From assembly GCA_029641185.1 (NCBI GenBank), contig JAPWGK010000029.1:408285-472284 (forward strand): a stretch of 64,000 bases of DNA, given 5' to 3'. The notes under the pieces are model-generated. The model saw only the letters and a list, made by a program, of their open reading frames with translations, had not been told where the DNA came from and made no database searches. Below are positions 10,849-21,447 of this stretch, one piece after another. Made by a program: the position numbers and the translations under genes. This DNA comes from Pseudofabraea citricarpa. Its lineage: Eukaryota > Ascomycota > Leotiomycetes > Helotiales > Dermateaceae. The number at the start of each line of letters is the position of its first letter. The first letter of the stretch is position 1.

Positions 10849-11192
10849 CGTGTTCAGATTCGAACGAATAGAAGTGACCACGTTTACGAGGTTTCTGTGG
10901 TATGATGAGAGGGAGTTCGAAAGAGGGACTCAACAGTAACAAAGAAATGAACACCAGTCCTTCAGGGAGAAGTCATGGTCTGAGGTAGATGAACTCTTCT
11001 ATCTGCTGATCGGTCGTCGTATCAGCCTCGCCTCGCCCTTGGTCAGTGTCCCATGAAGGTCGTCGCCGAGCTTGGTGGAGCATCCCTGGCGAATCTCATC
11101 CGGAGAATGCACGGCCGCCGAACTCGCTCTGACGAGAGAAATAAAATCCACACTTCTAACTAAGCAAGTCGCATCACTGTCATAGTCAGCAA

Positions 11193-11198
11193 TATATA
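11193..11198 (+). promoter_or_regulatory. Candidate TATA box of the aminotransferase gene
   Basis: AATATATAGAAA lies 71-76 bp upstream of the start codon and is followed by a poly-A stretch. The spacing fits a TATA box with a short leader. Confidence 0.45.
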
Positions 11199-11224
11199 GA
11201 AAAAAAAAACACCACCACCACGGT

Positions 11225-11231
11225 TGACTCA
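11225..11231 (+). promoter_or_regulatory. Perfect TGACTCA (GCN4/CPC1-type) site
   Basis: The 7-bp consensus for the bZIP regulator of general amino-acid control (GCN4 in yeast, CPC1/CpcA in moulds), 38 bp before the start codon of an amino-acid-metabolism gene. It lies downstream of the candidate TATA box, so it may be in the transcribed leader, which weakens the case. Confidence 0.45.
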
Positions 11232-11268
11232 ATCCTCTATACTTCAAAATCTCGATTCTTCATACACC

Positions 11269-12544
11269 ATGGCTTTCCCTCCCCCACCTGTCAATACCAT
11301 TGACTGGAGCGATATTGGTTTCAAAGTTAGGGAAGGTTAGTTAGTACCTTTTCTTTTTTGGGAGCTGTTACCCCTCCCCCGCCTTTATATTTCTCTGCTC
11401 ACCAGAAGCCATATAAACAGTCAATGGACACATTGAGTCCCACTACTCAGTCAAGACGGGAGTATGGAGCGCCCCAACCTTCGTCACCGATCCTTTCCTC
11501 CGTATTCACGGCATGGCACCAGCTCTGAACTATGGGCAACAAGCCTACGAGGGGTTGAAGGCCTTCCGCACACCGACAGACTCGATCCAGATCTTCCGAC
11601 CTCAAAGAAACGCAGCTAGAATGGCACACTCGGCATCATTCATATCAGTCCCGCCCGTTCCCGAGAACGTCTTCATGGACTGTGTGCACGCCGCCGTGTC
11701 GTTGAACGCAGCCTATGTACCACCACACGAGACCGGTGCAGCTATGTACATCCGACCTCTCATCTTCGGTTCTTCAGCACAATTAGGTCTCAATCCACCC
11801 GAAGAATATACTTTCCTCGTCTACGTGCTCCCCGTTGGTGTCTACCACGGAGTCCACCCAGTCAAGGCGCTTATTCTCGAAGAATTCGATCGCTCGGCTC
11901 CAGACGGAACAGGCAGCGCAAAGGTTGGAGGAAACTACGCGCCGGTATTGAGATGGAGTGACAAGGCTCGTAATGAGGGCTACGGAATCACACTACACTT
12001 GGATAGCAAAACGAGGAGCGAGATTGACGAGTTCTCGACCAGTGGCTTCATTGGCGCGAAGAAGGATGGAGACAATATCACCTTGGTGGTTCCGGACAGC
12101 AAGAACGTCATTCAATCGGTGACTTCAGATTCGTGCATGGAGATCGCGAAGAGTTTAGGCTGGAAGGTTGAGGTCCGCTCGGTAAGCTATCTGCATTACT
12201 TGTGTTAAGAAAAGTACTAACTGGGCATGTAGATCAAATACGAAGAGCTTCCCTCATTCTCCGAGGTCATGGCCGCTGGTACTGCCGCTGCCTTGGTTCC
12301 AATCAAGTCCATCACCCGCAACTCGGTAGCTCAGACCTCGTCATATATTGCCGAGGACTCCGAAGAGCCAGGACCAATCTGCTTGAAGTTAATCTCGACT
12401 TTGCAAGGCATCCAGAGAGGAAAGTTGGAGGATACTTTCGGATGGACCGTCAAGGTCGATAAGGTCGATGAGGCGAAATACGCAGAGAAGTCTGGAGAGA
12501 GCACAGCGGGCACGAATGGAAGCAGTGTCGATAAGCTACCCTAG
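11269..12544 (+). CDS. Branched-chain-amino-acid aminotransferase (PLP fold type IV)
   Basis: Three exons, 11269-11335, 11421-12181 and 12233-12544, give 379 residues. Introns are 85 nt (donor GTTAGT) and 51 nt (GTAAGC, TACTAAC branch site, acceptor TGTAG). Start is CACCATGG, just after the divergent promoter. Family features: NGHIESHYSVKTGVWSAP near the N-terminus, NYGQQAYEGLKAFR (ending at 72), the PLP-binding lysine Lys190 in GSAKVGGNYAP, EIDEFSTSGF (223-232), and the cofactor-phosphate region EVMAAGTAAALVP (287-299). The enzyme interconverts Leu, Ile and Val with their 2-oxo acids. No mitochondrial presequence is evident, so I infer a cytosolic form. Some close fungal relatives, such as the TOXF type, sit in secondary-metabolite clusters, but no synthase gene is nearby here. 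In EFSTSG the Gly231 stands where I recall Asn in many relatives. The last 30 residues are a polar low-complexity tail. Confidence 0.94.
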
Positions 12545-12838
12545 AGAAAAGTAGGATATATAAAAAAAATATTAACAAAAGAAAAGATTACCGTTCACAA
12601 TTGAACCTCGGAACGCAAGTTTGTGATTAATATATATAGTTTTTTTTATATGTAAGGCGCTACTATTTATACAGTTTGGTTATTTTGAATGAGATCAGCA
12701 AGTTGCTACTTCCAAGGGCAATTGCAGTTGACATCTCAGAGACTATCCGAAAGCAAAACTCCCCATATCCGACCATCTCAAATATATCTACATGACACAC
12801 AACGGCATCTTCTTGTCTTTCTTCCTGGGTAATGGTAA
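12545..12838. other. Short convergent intergenic region
   Basis: 294 bp between the stop codons of the plus-strand aminotransferase gene and the minus-strand lysine/serine-rich gene. AT-rich, with A runs after 12560 and a T run near 12640; it must serve as 3' flank for both genes. Confidence 0.7.
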
Positions 12839-15164
12839 TCAAGCAGGTCTAGCAACAATAGCCTCAAAAAGCTCGAGTTCATCGCCGCTCAACTTGGTCC
12901 TCGCATCTCTCAACGCACCAGCCAAGCGGGCCCACCTACTACTCTTACTCCCACTACCGCCACTGCTACTCGAGCTCTTCTTCTCCTTCTCAACGCGCCC
13001 TCCGATCTTCTTATCTCTGTTCTTACCTTTTGATCGTAAAGATGGAGGTGGTGCATCGTCAGAGGAAGAGGAAGACGCGGATTGATCTCTCTCCTTGTGC
13101 TTTCTTTTCGAGCGTGTTGGCTGCGGTATCTCTTCGCAGGATGAGTCCTCTAGGATCGCCACGATGGACGTTAGAGAGGTAGTGGCTTCGCGCTCGCGAC
13201 GTGCGGTCTCTGTCTCCTGCAATTTAGAAGATTTCTTCTTCTTCTTCTCTTTGTCCTTTAGCTGAGAAGAGGCGGCGGGTGCTTCGGTCATGGTAATATC
13301 ATCTTCCTTGTCGTCGCCAGACGATGCTGGAGCTCGATGCGTCTTCTTTTTCTTCTTGCTCTTGCTAGTACTCGCCACCGAGGGCGTCTCCTCGGTCTCC
13401 ATTTCCTGGTATGAAGAGCCTGCTTTGCGTTTCTTCTTCTGCTCAGATACTACTTCGACGTCGCTGGTTTGCATCACTATATCTCCATCTCCATCTTCCT
13501 CGCTCTGTACAGCTGGTTGAAGCTGAGTACCGTTGCCTCGTTGGTTCGGTGGCGATTTCTTGTCATTTGGGGTTTTATAGCTTGGTCTCTCGTGAGAAGC
13601 GAGTCTCTTTGAATTGAGAGGTGTACCTTTTGCTGATACAGGAGAACTGGTGTCCAAGGGTTGTCTATTCCCCTTGTTTGTCGCGTTGCTTACATTTGGT
13701 ACTGAACGCAGTCCTATAGATCGCTTAGTGCTCCAGCTAACATGTGTGCTAAGACTGGATCCTGGGGTTGAACACGGTTCGATTGATTGATTATTTGTCT
13801 GGGGTGTTCTGTCGTTTAGACTTGGTGCTCTTGAGTCTTCAAATCTAATATGGGTTGAGTTTGATCCTCGCGATACTCTAGGATCTGGATTTCCTGCTGC
13901 TCCACTAAGAATACGTGTCTCTGCACGAGTCTGGCTTCTGGTATCGATTCTCGGTTGAGCTCCTTGTCTAGTGTTTCTTTGTTGCTCTGTGTTGTCTCGC
14001 CGCGAACTAGAGTTGGCCTTGGGCAGTTCTGACAGAAAACCTTCTGGTTCTAATCTTTCTATAATTTTCGATATTCCACGTTCAACACGGCGCGGGTAGG
14101 ATTGGATAGTCAGATGCTTTAATCTGAATGTATCCATGGCCCGCGTTTGCACTTGAGATGATTTGAAAGCAACACGGAGGAATTCTGTCGTCACGCCGTA
14201 CTTTCTACGGACGGTTTGTCGTACACTTCCACTGAGACTAGAACCAACTTCTATCTTAGCTGGATATAAATCCTGCAACCACGCCTCGATCTGCAGTTTG
14301 TTAGCTTTCTCGGCCCGCGTTGGCGTTACAAACATACCTTCAGTCTCAAGACATCTGTCCATGCTTCCATCCCGGAAATTAGAATGGCAAATCTGGGACT
14401 GTTGGTTCCGTCCAGAGGAATCGTCAAAACATCGCCGTACAGGCGTGAGATAGGTGGAATTGGTTCCGTGCGTGCTTCTTCGTTGTCAGGTTTTTGGTTT
14501 GGATGATTGATATGAGACTCATACGCCGCATGAGCTTCATGTCTTGCATTTGCTTCTGAATCTTGATGGGGTCCACTCTGGAAATAGTTAACGCCTTTGT
14601 GATTCTCAATCAGTATGGTAGGATGCTTACCTGCAGCATTGATCGGGGCGCGTGTGGGACACTTGCGGAAGAAAACCTCCTTCCACTTTGAGATTCAGAT
14701 AACCAGCCTCTGCCTATACTCGATGGCCGAGGCGTCTCTGCCGTATAGAGATCTATGATGGATCCATCCTCAGAAGACTCATCATCATAATCACGTGATG
14801 CATCCCCCTCTGTCTTGACTCTGTTGGCAATCTGTTCAGAATTATTCGGGAATGTCGTTATCAGAGCCTTCAGTTTATATTCATCCTTCTCATGGCCGAA
14901 GTGTGTGTTAACAGCATACATCCACAGGGCCTGGACAGTCTCCAACTTTAACTTGCCTCCAACTTTCTTGTCGACGTTGCACTCATTAACCCCAGCGAAG
15001 AATTCCGCATAGGTCAACGGAAACGACCCGGAAGCCGTCTTGGTTGAGGGTTGAAGTCTGTCTTTGGGATAGTTGGGGATCTTCCACCCGTCGAATGGCT
15101 TCCCTAACGCAAAGACTTTTATAGGCGGCCCTAGTGAGGTAACAAGACCATTTGATGGGGCCAT
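12839..15164 (-). CDS. Unknown protein with a lysine/serine-rich disordered C-terminal half
   Basis: Three minus-strand exons, 15164-14631, 14577-14338 and 14290-12839, give 741 residues. Both introns (53 and 47 nt; GTAAGC...CCAG, GTATGT...GCAG) are phase 0. I start at the first ATG, 15164 (ACGATGG); the frame extends 20 codons further up without an ATG. The first 260 residues look structured: GPPIKVFALGKPFDGWKIPN, a Phe/Tyr/Trp-rich stretch around LTYAEFFAGVNE, then ISRLYGDVLTIPLDG and IEAWLQDLYPAKIEV. The rest is disordered, with KKKRK, KKKKK and SSSSS runs and several basic nuclear-localisation-like patches. It ends in a predicted helix (SSRWARLAGALRDARTKL...). A nuclear or nucleolar role would fit this composition but is only inference; I do not recognise the family. 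Confidence 0.8.
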
Positions 15165-17196
15165 CGTAGAGCCAAATGATGAACCAATCTTTAGAGAATA
15201 AGCCTGATGAATTTGCGCTATCAAGATGGTGGCAATGGCTAGAGGAGTTCGTTCGTTGAATGTGTGAATGTGAACGACGCGAATTTTGGCGTGCCTTCTG
15301 CCAGTCTAAATTGTCGTCTGTGGCTCACCGCTCGGAGGCGGGCCGGGCCGCAGAAATAGGGGCAAAGCTGGGGGTGGCTCGCTTAATGACACAGTACCAT
15401 CCACTGGTTCTAGCATGCATAAGAGGTGAGTAGCCTCAGTATCGGAATTTTTCACTCTCTGGTCCAATAATTGTCGTTATATGTTCTTCTGCATAAGATA
15501 AAATTTGTTCTAGACGCTTTTATCAAAGTGATATAGCTAAACCACGCTTCGAGAAGATTTAATTCCTCATTGACCAGAGTCCTCTTTTGGTATAGGAACC
15601 TGCACCTTATTGAAACTAATATATATCTTTAGGCTCAAGACTCCTGATTCTTGTTCTCTGAGAATAAAAACAGCAGCTGCACTGGCAATAAGAATAAGAT
15701 TAGCAATAGCATTAAAAGAGAATGCGGGCAATAACGGGAAGATATACTACCAGCCGTGAAACCAACTGTCAAAGGATACTTGGCTTTTAGGATAGCTCCC
15801 CAACTCCTGCTAATTCAGATGCTTCTGTCTGACGCGGAAATGTTATTGCGAACCGTGGTGTGATAAGTGTGTCTCTTACAGCTAGGGGATTGGTTTATAT
15901 ACCTTTGCCTAGCGTGGAAAAGTAGTTGCGGGAAGTATTGCACTCTTGCTCCCACAAAATCAACCAAAAGCCAACTGTGGATAAGAATCAACGCATAGTT
16001 AAAGCTGCTTTTACCTGCGCATTGAACTGTTATACTTTACTCTTATGACGTATCCATAAACTAATATAATATCCGTTCGATCAAATACTTAAAGGTAGCA
16101 CAACTAAAGAAAATATGGATCATAAGAATAGTTCTAAATCTGTTGGTGAAGATACAGGTAGGGATAATACGAAGTGATAGAGTCTTACATATATGCCAGC
16201 AAGGAAAATGAGGGGTTATGAGCATCTGCCGGCAGAGGTGAGACAATAGCAACCAATTGCTGCTACCTAGTATGTATCTGCTTGCGCTGAAGCGGGCCGT
16301 TATTAGTCAAATATAAGCTGTTTGAATGAAAAGGTAACTCTGTAGTAGATCTCCCCAATTGAGAAATCGTGATGCCTACGTAAATCAGCTTGACTCGGTC
16401 TAGTCGGTTAGTTATTACGTGCGCCAAGATGCTTATGTGTTGCTTATGTTACATCGCCTTCAGGCTTATTTTCACAAAGGGGATATTGATCGGCACTCAT
16501 AGCAGCTATCATGAAGTATCGTGAGTATATGTAGAATATCATTAGCGGAAGTAATCGTAGTGAAAGTGGCACATGCGGCGAAGCGGAATAGTTCTGGTGT
16601 GATGCCTCGTGGTAGCAGTATTCTCACTTCATTTCATGTCATCGCTTATGCTGATCGACAGACTTATGGCGAGAATCAAAAATTATAGAGGGACTAAAGA
16701 AGTAGCAGCCTAGTCGGGAGTATATTGTACCTGGGTTATGAAAGGGTTTGAAGATAGGAGGGGATAAGAGATAGGATGAGAGAATAGTGGTTGGCGACAA
16801 GTAAACCTTATTCTTCGAAAGGACCAGACTGACAGTAGCATACTCTACTCATTGACAACGAAATAAAAAAAAAATAGCTTGAAACGAGGAGAATCATTCA
16901 GGGGTTTATAATTCTGTACTTGTAAAAAAGAGGCAGAAGGTGCTGGGATAAGGTTCAGTCAGCACTGTTCTATCCTATTCATGGCGATGCTGCCTGGGGG
17001 TCTTAGCTTGACTTGATTTGAAGAGTGGGTCCTTTGAATGAAGGGTGGTTTTTATACGATTTTGGCGAGTGTGGAAAGGAATATAAATACCTACCGCCCC
17101 CTCAAGCTTTTCACTTCAAATCACTCTCTCAAAATCTCAACTTTAAGATTTGATCATCTTTTACTTAGCTACCAACCCAAATCACCTACCGCCAAG
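15165..17196. other. 2-kb intergenic region, no gene seen
   Basis: Upstream flank of two divergent genes. Composition drifts to AT-rich between 15,430 and 16,500. I see no reading frame with coding character, tRNA or clear repeat pair. Small frames such as 16061-16252 (-) look random. The last 150 bases hold the promoter and leader of the secreted-protein gene. Confidence 0.6.
17082..17089 (+). promoter_or_regulatory. TATAAATA box of the secreted-protein gene
   Basis: Perfect TATAAATA about 110 bp before the start codon, followed by a long CT- and A-rich leader (CTTTTCACTTCAAATCACTC...). This layout is typical of strongly expressed fungal genes. It is the clearest TATA box in the window. Confidence 0.6.
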
Positions 17197-17586
17197 ATGC
17201 AACTCACTGCAGCACTTCTAGCTACAGCAATTCTGGTTAGACAGGCCAGTGCAGACTGGACTATCTACTCCGGGACTTGTACCAGTGGTTTCCCTGATGA
17301 TCCAGGATACGAATGGCATAGCGCAGCAACAGAGGGTCAAGGGGGGTGTAATGGATGTCAAGCCACTGATGGTGAGACATTCGGTGGAAACCCATGCAAC
17401 TGCGAAGACTCAATCACTTATGAGGACAACGGCAATGGAGGTCTTAATATCATTGTTGATTCCACAGGCATCAATATTGGTACCTGTGATTCCGTTGTTA
17501 GCCAACCATTTGAATCCTGCAACGTGGCACTGGCTACATGCCTGATCGAGCCTGCTTATAGGTGCATCACCTCTTACTGCAACTAG
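17197..17586 (+). CDS. Small secreted cysteine-rich protein
   Basis: Intronless, 129 residues. Start codon at 17197 in GCCAAGATGC; the frame is open upstream, but the leader and TATA box place the start here. A clear signal peptide (MQLTAALLATAILVRQASA, 19 residues) should be cut before Asp20. The mature chain of 110 residues has ten cysteines, so up to five disulfides, and is acidic and glycine-rich (for example GQGGCNGC, NPCNCED). I recognise no domain. Short length, export signal and even cysteine number fit the loose class of fungal small secreted proteins, some of which are host-interaction effectors or antimicrobial factors; no such role is shown. It lies about 4 kb from the AT-rich repeat block. 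An AATAAA at 17774-17779 may be its polyadenylation signal. Confidence 0.85.
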   Translation: MQLTAALLATAILVRQASADWTIYSGTCTSGFPDDPGYEWHSAATEGQGGCNGCQATDGETFGGNPCNCEDSITYEDNGNGGLNIIVDSTGINIGTCDSVVSQPFESCNVALATCLIEPAYRCITSYCN

Positions 17587-18348
17587 CAGCAGATTCCATG
17601 TAAGTTTCCTTAAAGAATTGAGCCTGGCTTATGAAGCTTCGCTGGTTATAGTTTTCAATAAGCTAATGCAATTTGTTTAGAATTCTAAGAATATTACATT
17701 TACTTTGAAGGCTGGTTTGGAAATCGTTCGGGAAGTTTTTTTGTGGATGTTCGCAGCTTAATTTGAAGCTTGAAATAAACAAAAACTCAAATTCACTCAT
17801 TTATATTACCTCATTTGATTGATTGAACAACTGCAAGTATTTGGGTTGAATGTGCGATGTGACTGCATAGAGCGGGAAAAGAAATTCAATGTTACAAAGA
17901 GTAGTTGAAAGAAAGGTTTCCTTTTACCATGCAATATACCTTCTACTCCGCCATGTTTTGTAAAGTGTTATGGAAATGAAAGATGGAAGCATGTATTTGA
18001 TCTACGCAGCTTCTCTGAAACATTAATCAATGAATCCAAAGAACCATGAGATATTCCGTGGTTTGTAGAACTATACCAATAATAAAGTTAGCTGGAATAG
18101 AAGAGTTTGAGATATATGCAATGAACAGTCATAAAATATCTACTTTTGTAGGCTGAATGGTAAGCTGCAGATAATTTACCAAAATGAAAGAAAGGATTGT
18201 CTAGCTTGCTTAATATCAATCCATATTTGCAGACTTCCATATTTCTTTGTCTAGAGATGTCTAAAATCTTATAAATTGCAACACCCTGCCGCTCCTAAAA
18301 GTCTAGCTACAGTAGAAAAGTACCTTTCTATTTTCTCCCGGTTACGAC
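17587..18348. other. Intergenic region, no gene seen
   Basis: About 760 bp of AT-rich sequence between the secreted-protein gene and the BTB gene. Apart from a possible AATAAA at 17774-17779 there is no supported feature. A stop at 18313-18315 closes the BTB frame upstream. Confidence 0.6.
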
Positions 18349-19173
18349 ATGCCTATAGCTTATGGTCGTGTTCCTTCTCGCGAATCTTCTCCGGATTCGA
18401 CAGACTCGTACGGTACTTACGAATTGATTCATAATTATCAATTTCATTCCCCCGGCCTAGGAAATCGGAAAAAAGACGTCATGGTATCTGCCTCAGTCTC
18501 ACCACCCATCCTGGGCCTTGAGTAAGTTTTGTCTGCTCCGACTAGTGAAGTGTCAACATTAATTAACACACCTAGCGCATTGGGCGATGAGATTGTCTCT
18601 ATTCACGTCGGTTCGGACACGTCAAAGCGCATCTTCCTCGTCTACAAGAAGCTCCTTTGCACCCGATCCGAGTTCTTTTCAAAAGCCTTCGAGCGCGGCT
18701 TTGCAGAGGCACAAGAAGGTGCTATCAACTTTCCAGAGGATTCACCAGAAGCCTTCGAGGTGTTCCTTAACTGGCTGTATCGCGATAATGTCCCGAAGTC
18801 TCTCTTTGAAACCAGCGAGACTGATCAAGGTGGAGGACCTCGATACTTCAGCCTACTCTACAAAGCATTCTTTTTCGCTGAGAAGCTTTGTATCACCGAG
18901 CTCCAGAACAAGATCATGACCTGCATTGTGGACAATCGAATAGAACACAAAATGGAAGGTCCGAATAAAGAGGAGATTGTCCTGATCTATCAGAACACAC
19001 GCGAGAACAGTATGCTCAGGAAATACGCTGTGGTGAGCCAGGCATGCAAGATCAACGCTGCATCTGGCCGGGCCAAAAAAGAGCTTTTGCATAACCTTAA
19101 AGAGATGATTGAGGGGGAGCTATCAGAATTTGCTCTGGAATTCGCTGTCAACTATGCAGATACTCAACTCTAA
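18349..19173 (+). CDS. BTB/POZ-domain protein
   Basis: Two exons, 18349-18521 and 18576-19173, give 256 residues. The 54-nt intron (GTAAGT...CCTAG) begins with a stop in frame (GAG TAA), so the gene is split into two short open frames unless spliced; joined, it reads GLDALGDEIVSIHVGS. I choose the ATG at 18349, the first after an in-frame stop at 18313; the ATG at 18481 (residue 45) is an alternative giving 212 residues. The BTB domain runs from about residue 62 (IVSIHVGSDTSKRIFLVYKK) through LCTRSEFFSKAFERGF, INFPEDSPEAFEVFLNWLY and the AFFFAEKLCI helix. BTB domains mediate protein pairing and often bind CUL3 ubiquitin ligases. No second domain is present, as in the many lone-BTB proteins of Pezizomycotina whose roles are unknown. 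Confidence 0.88.
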
Positions 19174-20946
19174 TGGCACAATACTTCTAAACCATCATGC
19201 AGCCCTATGGTCCTCTTCTTTTCTACTGTCAATTTTGATCCTTGCCTTTTTCATACACATGGCAAGGATTAGACTTGCGTTCGTGGCCAAACGCCGTATC
19301 GTTCTTGACAGGCAACTGGTGAACTGTCATGGGTCGTTATGGGCAATCGGGGTTTTATGGATCACATTGGATCATCATGGTTTTCATAGTGATTTGGGTT
19401 CACATGCAGGCGAGCGAAGGAAAAGCCTCGTTTAGGTACCCCTTATTTTTCAGGGTCTAGATTTTGCCAGAGTGCGACTCTTGCTACCAAACAGAAAGCC
19501 TATTTGCAATGGAATTTGTTCTTTTGAGCTCTAGAATTCATTTATGCCACTCATTGAATCCTTCGAGAACCCCGTGATTTATATTATCTGTACTTAAAAA
19601 GCTTCACGTTTGTTCTGCATCTAAAAGTATCTCAATTAGTTGGTTTATCCAGTTAATACCAATTTGAATTCCATATGCCAACTGTGGTTTTTAATACCAA
19701 AAGTATTAACGAGGATTGAAAGTTCTTTTCTAAAAGCTATACTTCATCACGTTAGGTTCTTAAAAAGAGACTCGATTGTGGAACAAATTATGTCTAAAGG
19801 GTGGTATGCACAGATCAAAGTAGGTCCAATCTCAAGGTAAATTAAAAGCACGAGGCATGTTTTTCAAGTAGCTAAGCGCGCAATTCTCTCCACCCCCGGG
19901 CCCCCCCCACAACCCCCCCTTCCCCTATTAAATAAATAGCAGAGGGGTGCTTCCTAAATGTTTAAACGAATCCGTAAGTTTATATGAGTTTAAATGTCAT
20001 ATTAGTATAAACTAGAGAATTAGTTCATGTTAATTAAACCAAGGAGACCAATTTCAGGCCTATCGATTATACGTATGCCTTGAATAAGCTAACACTTGTG
20101 ATAGAAGAAAGAAAAGAAACGGAATATGAAACGGGTAATCATATAAGCGGAAGTAGCATACGGTTTTGATTTCTGCTATCATTTTAAGTCCAGATATTAA
20201 TTATCACGCTTTGTTAAGTAAGATTATTCTCTACCTAGGTAGCTGAGGTATATCCATGGGACACTAATAACTTCTCTCCAAAATAAATACAGATAAGGAC
20301 AATTCTAGCATATAATACCGGCATGATATCGCTTTATAGACAATGGTGCACAGAGCGCTAAGAGCTTGCTTTAGCACAATGTGATACTTGTATGTATGAA
20401 CTGGCGTGCGTTCGGTCATAAAAAGTCCCGTCAGAAGTTTTCCCTAATGCGTACGAATGGGTTCAGACAGGCGTGGGGGAGGGGGAGGGGAAGAAGTGAA
20501 ATACGCCGATTTGTTTAACCGTTCGGTGGAAATAAGATTTATAGAAATAAAATCGTTTACAGGCCTGATTTGATATAACCTAAACCTGGAGTTCGAGTTT
20601 ACACATGGGCCTAGAGGTTTGAGGTACCTCTCGAGTTATATTCGCCAAAAGCTACTTTTTAGCAAGGGTATTGGGATAAAACGGATTTAAATGTTTGGGA
20701 CTCTGAAGTGGTATAATTTCTAAAACCACAAAAAAAAAATATTAATACCTACCCGTCTTAGAGCAGATGTAGGACAGATTAAACTCTTTGCTAGAATCGG
20801 TTAGTTTGAAATGTCTTGTGATGTCATGTGTTTGGCGTGGAAGCGAAGCCCCTCGCTTATGCCTCTTAGAATGAGGAACGAAATGAGAAGAGGTTTAAGA
20901 CGCATGTGATAAGAGAGAAAGCCAGAAAAGTTTGTACCGGTCGGGC
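19174..20946. other. Gene-free transition region before the AT block
   Basis: About 1.8 kb with no supported gene; the small plus-strand frames at 19109-19435 and 19640-19840 look random. Composition is mixed, with a C-rich run at 19892-19925 and a G-rich run at 20475-20490. No open frame of 60 codons or more exists from about 19,850 to the window end. Confidence 0.6.
19892..19925 (-). other. Potential G-quadruplex on the minus strand
   Basis: Four cytosine runs (5, 8, 7 and 4 or so) separated by 2-4 bases, isolated in AT-rich surroundings. On the minus strand this matches the pattern of four G runs of at least four with short loops. A second, plus-strand G-rich tract with three runs lies at 20475-20490. 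Confidence 0.5.
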
Positions 20947-21110
20947 GGCCTCTGATTGGTCCTTTCAGCGTGCGTTCTGGTTAGTCGGCGTTCTGGCTTC
21001 TGGTTGGTTGGAGCTCTGGCCTCTGATTGGCTGGCGTTCTGGCCTTTAATTGGCTGGCGTTCTGGCCTCTAATTGGCTGGCGTTCTGGCTTCTGGTTGGC
21101 TGAATTTTCC
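20947..21110. repeat. Tandem 23-bp repeat with an ATTGG box in most units
   Basis: Three nearly identical 23-bp units (GGCCTCTGATTGGCTGGCG plus TTCT) lie about 21,018-21,086, flanked on both sides by diverged units of altered length, about seven in all. Units differ mainly by C/T and G/A changes. Most carry ATTGG, the reverse of a CCAAT box. Confidence 0.75.
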
Positions 21111-21185
21111 TGAATCCTACCTTCTAGTTAGTTCTTTTTTATGATTTCTGGTTGGTTTGGTGGCTGGTTCGGTAGCTTGGCGCCT

Positions 21186-21370
21186 GTTTTCTTTTATCCG
21201 CGCGAGAGCGTACTAGAGCGTAGGCGAGGATTCGGCACGTGTTTTCTTTTATCCGCGCGAGAGCGTACTAGAGCGTAGGCGAGGATTCGGCGCGCGTTTT
21301 CTTTTATCCGTATAAGAGCGTATTAGAGCGTAAGCGAGGATTCTAAATATATTTTCTTTTATTTTTATAA
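21186..21370. repeat. 55-bp tandem repeat with increasing mutation toward the AT block
   Basis: Copies start at 21186, 21241, 21296 and 21351, exactly 55 bp apart. The first two are almost identical (TTTTATCCGCGCGAGAGCG...GAGGATTCGG). The third carries several C-to-T and G-to-A changes (CCGTATAAGAGCG, TTCTAAATAT). The fourth is recognisable only at its TTTTCTTTTAT start and dissolves into a TAA tract. Confidence 0.85.
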
Positions 21371-21428
<58 letters not shown>

Positions 21429-21444
21429 TATTATTATTATTATT
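21370..21444. repeat. (TAA)n followed by (TTA)n, hairpin-forming microsatellite
   Basis: About 18 TAA/AAT triplets (to about 21,425) run into about six ATT triplets. The two parts are complementary and could fold back. This tract marks the left edge of the AT block. Confidence 0.9.
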
Positions 21445-21447
21445 AAG

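Larger units (their letters stand above)
10849..11268. promoter_or_regulatory. Divergent promoter region between ERV2 and the aminotransferase
   Basis: A 420-bp shared upstream region. The aminotransferase side has a TATATA at 11193-11198 followed by an A9-10 run, a CACCACCAC stretch and a TGACTCA site at 11225-11231. Nothing comparable stands out on the ERV2 side apart from CT-rich sequence on its sense strand. Confidence 0.6.

Noticed and set aside
13290..13617. Cysteine- and serine-rich plus-strand frames
   Set aside because: They are antisense shadows of the lysine/serine-rich minus-strand gene.
19640..19840. 66-codon plus-strand frame
   Set aside because: In AT-rich DNA next to the repeat block; no signal peptide, domain or neighbouring exon.
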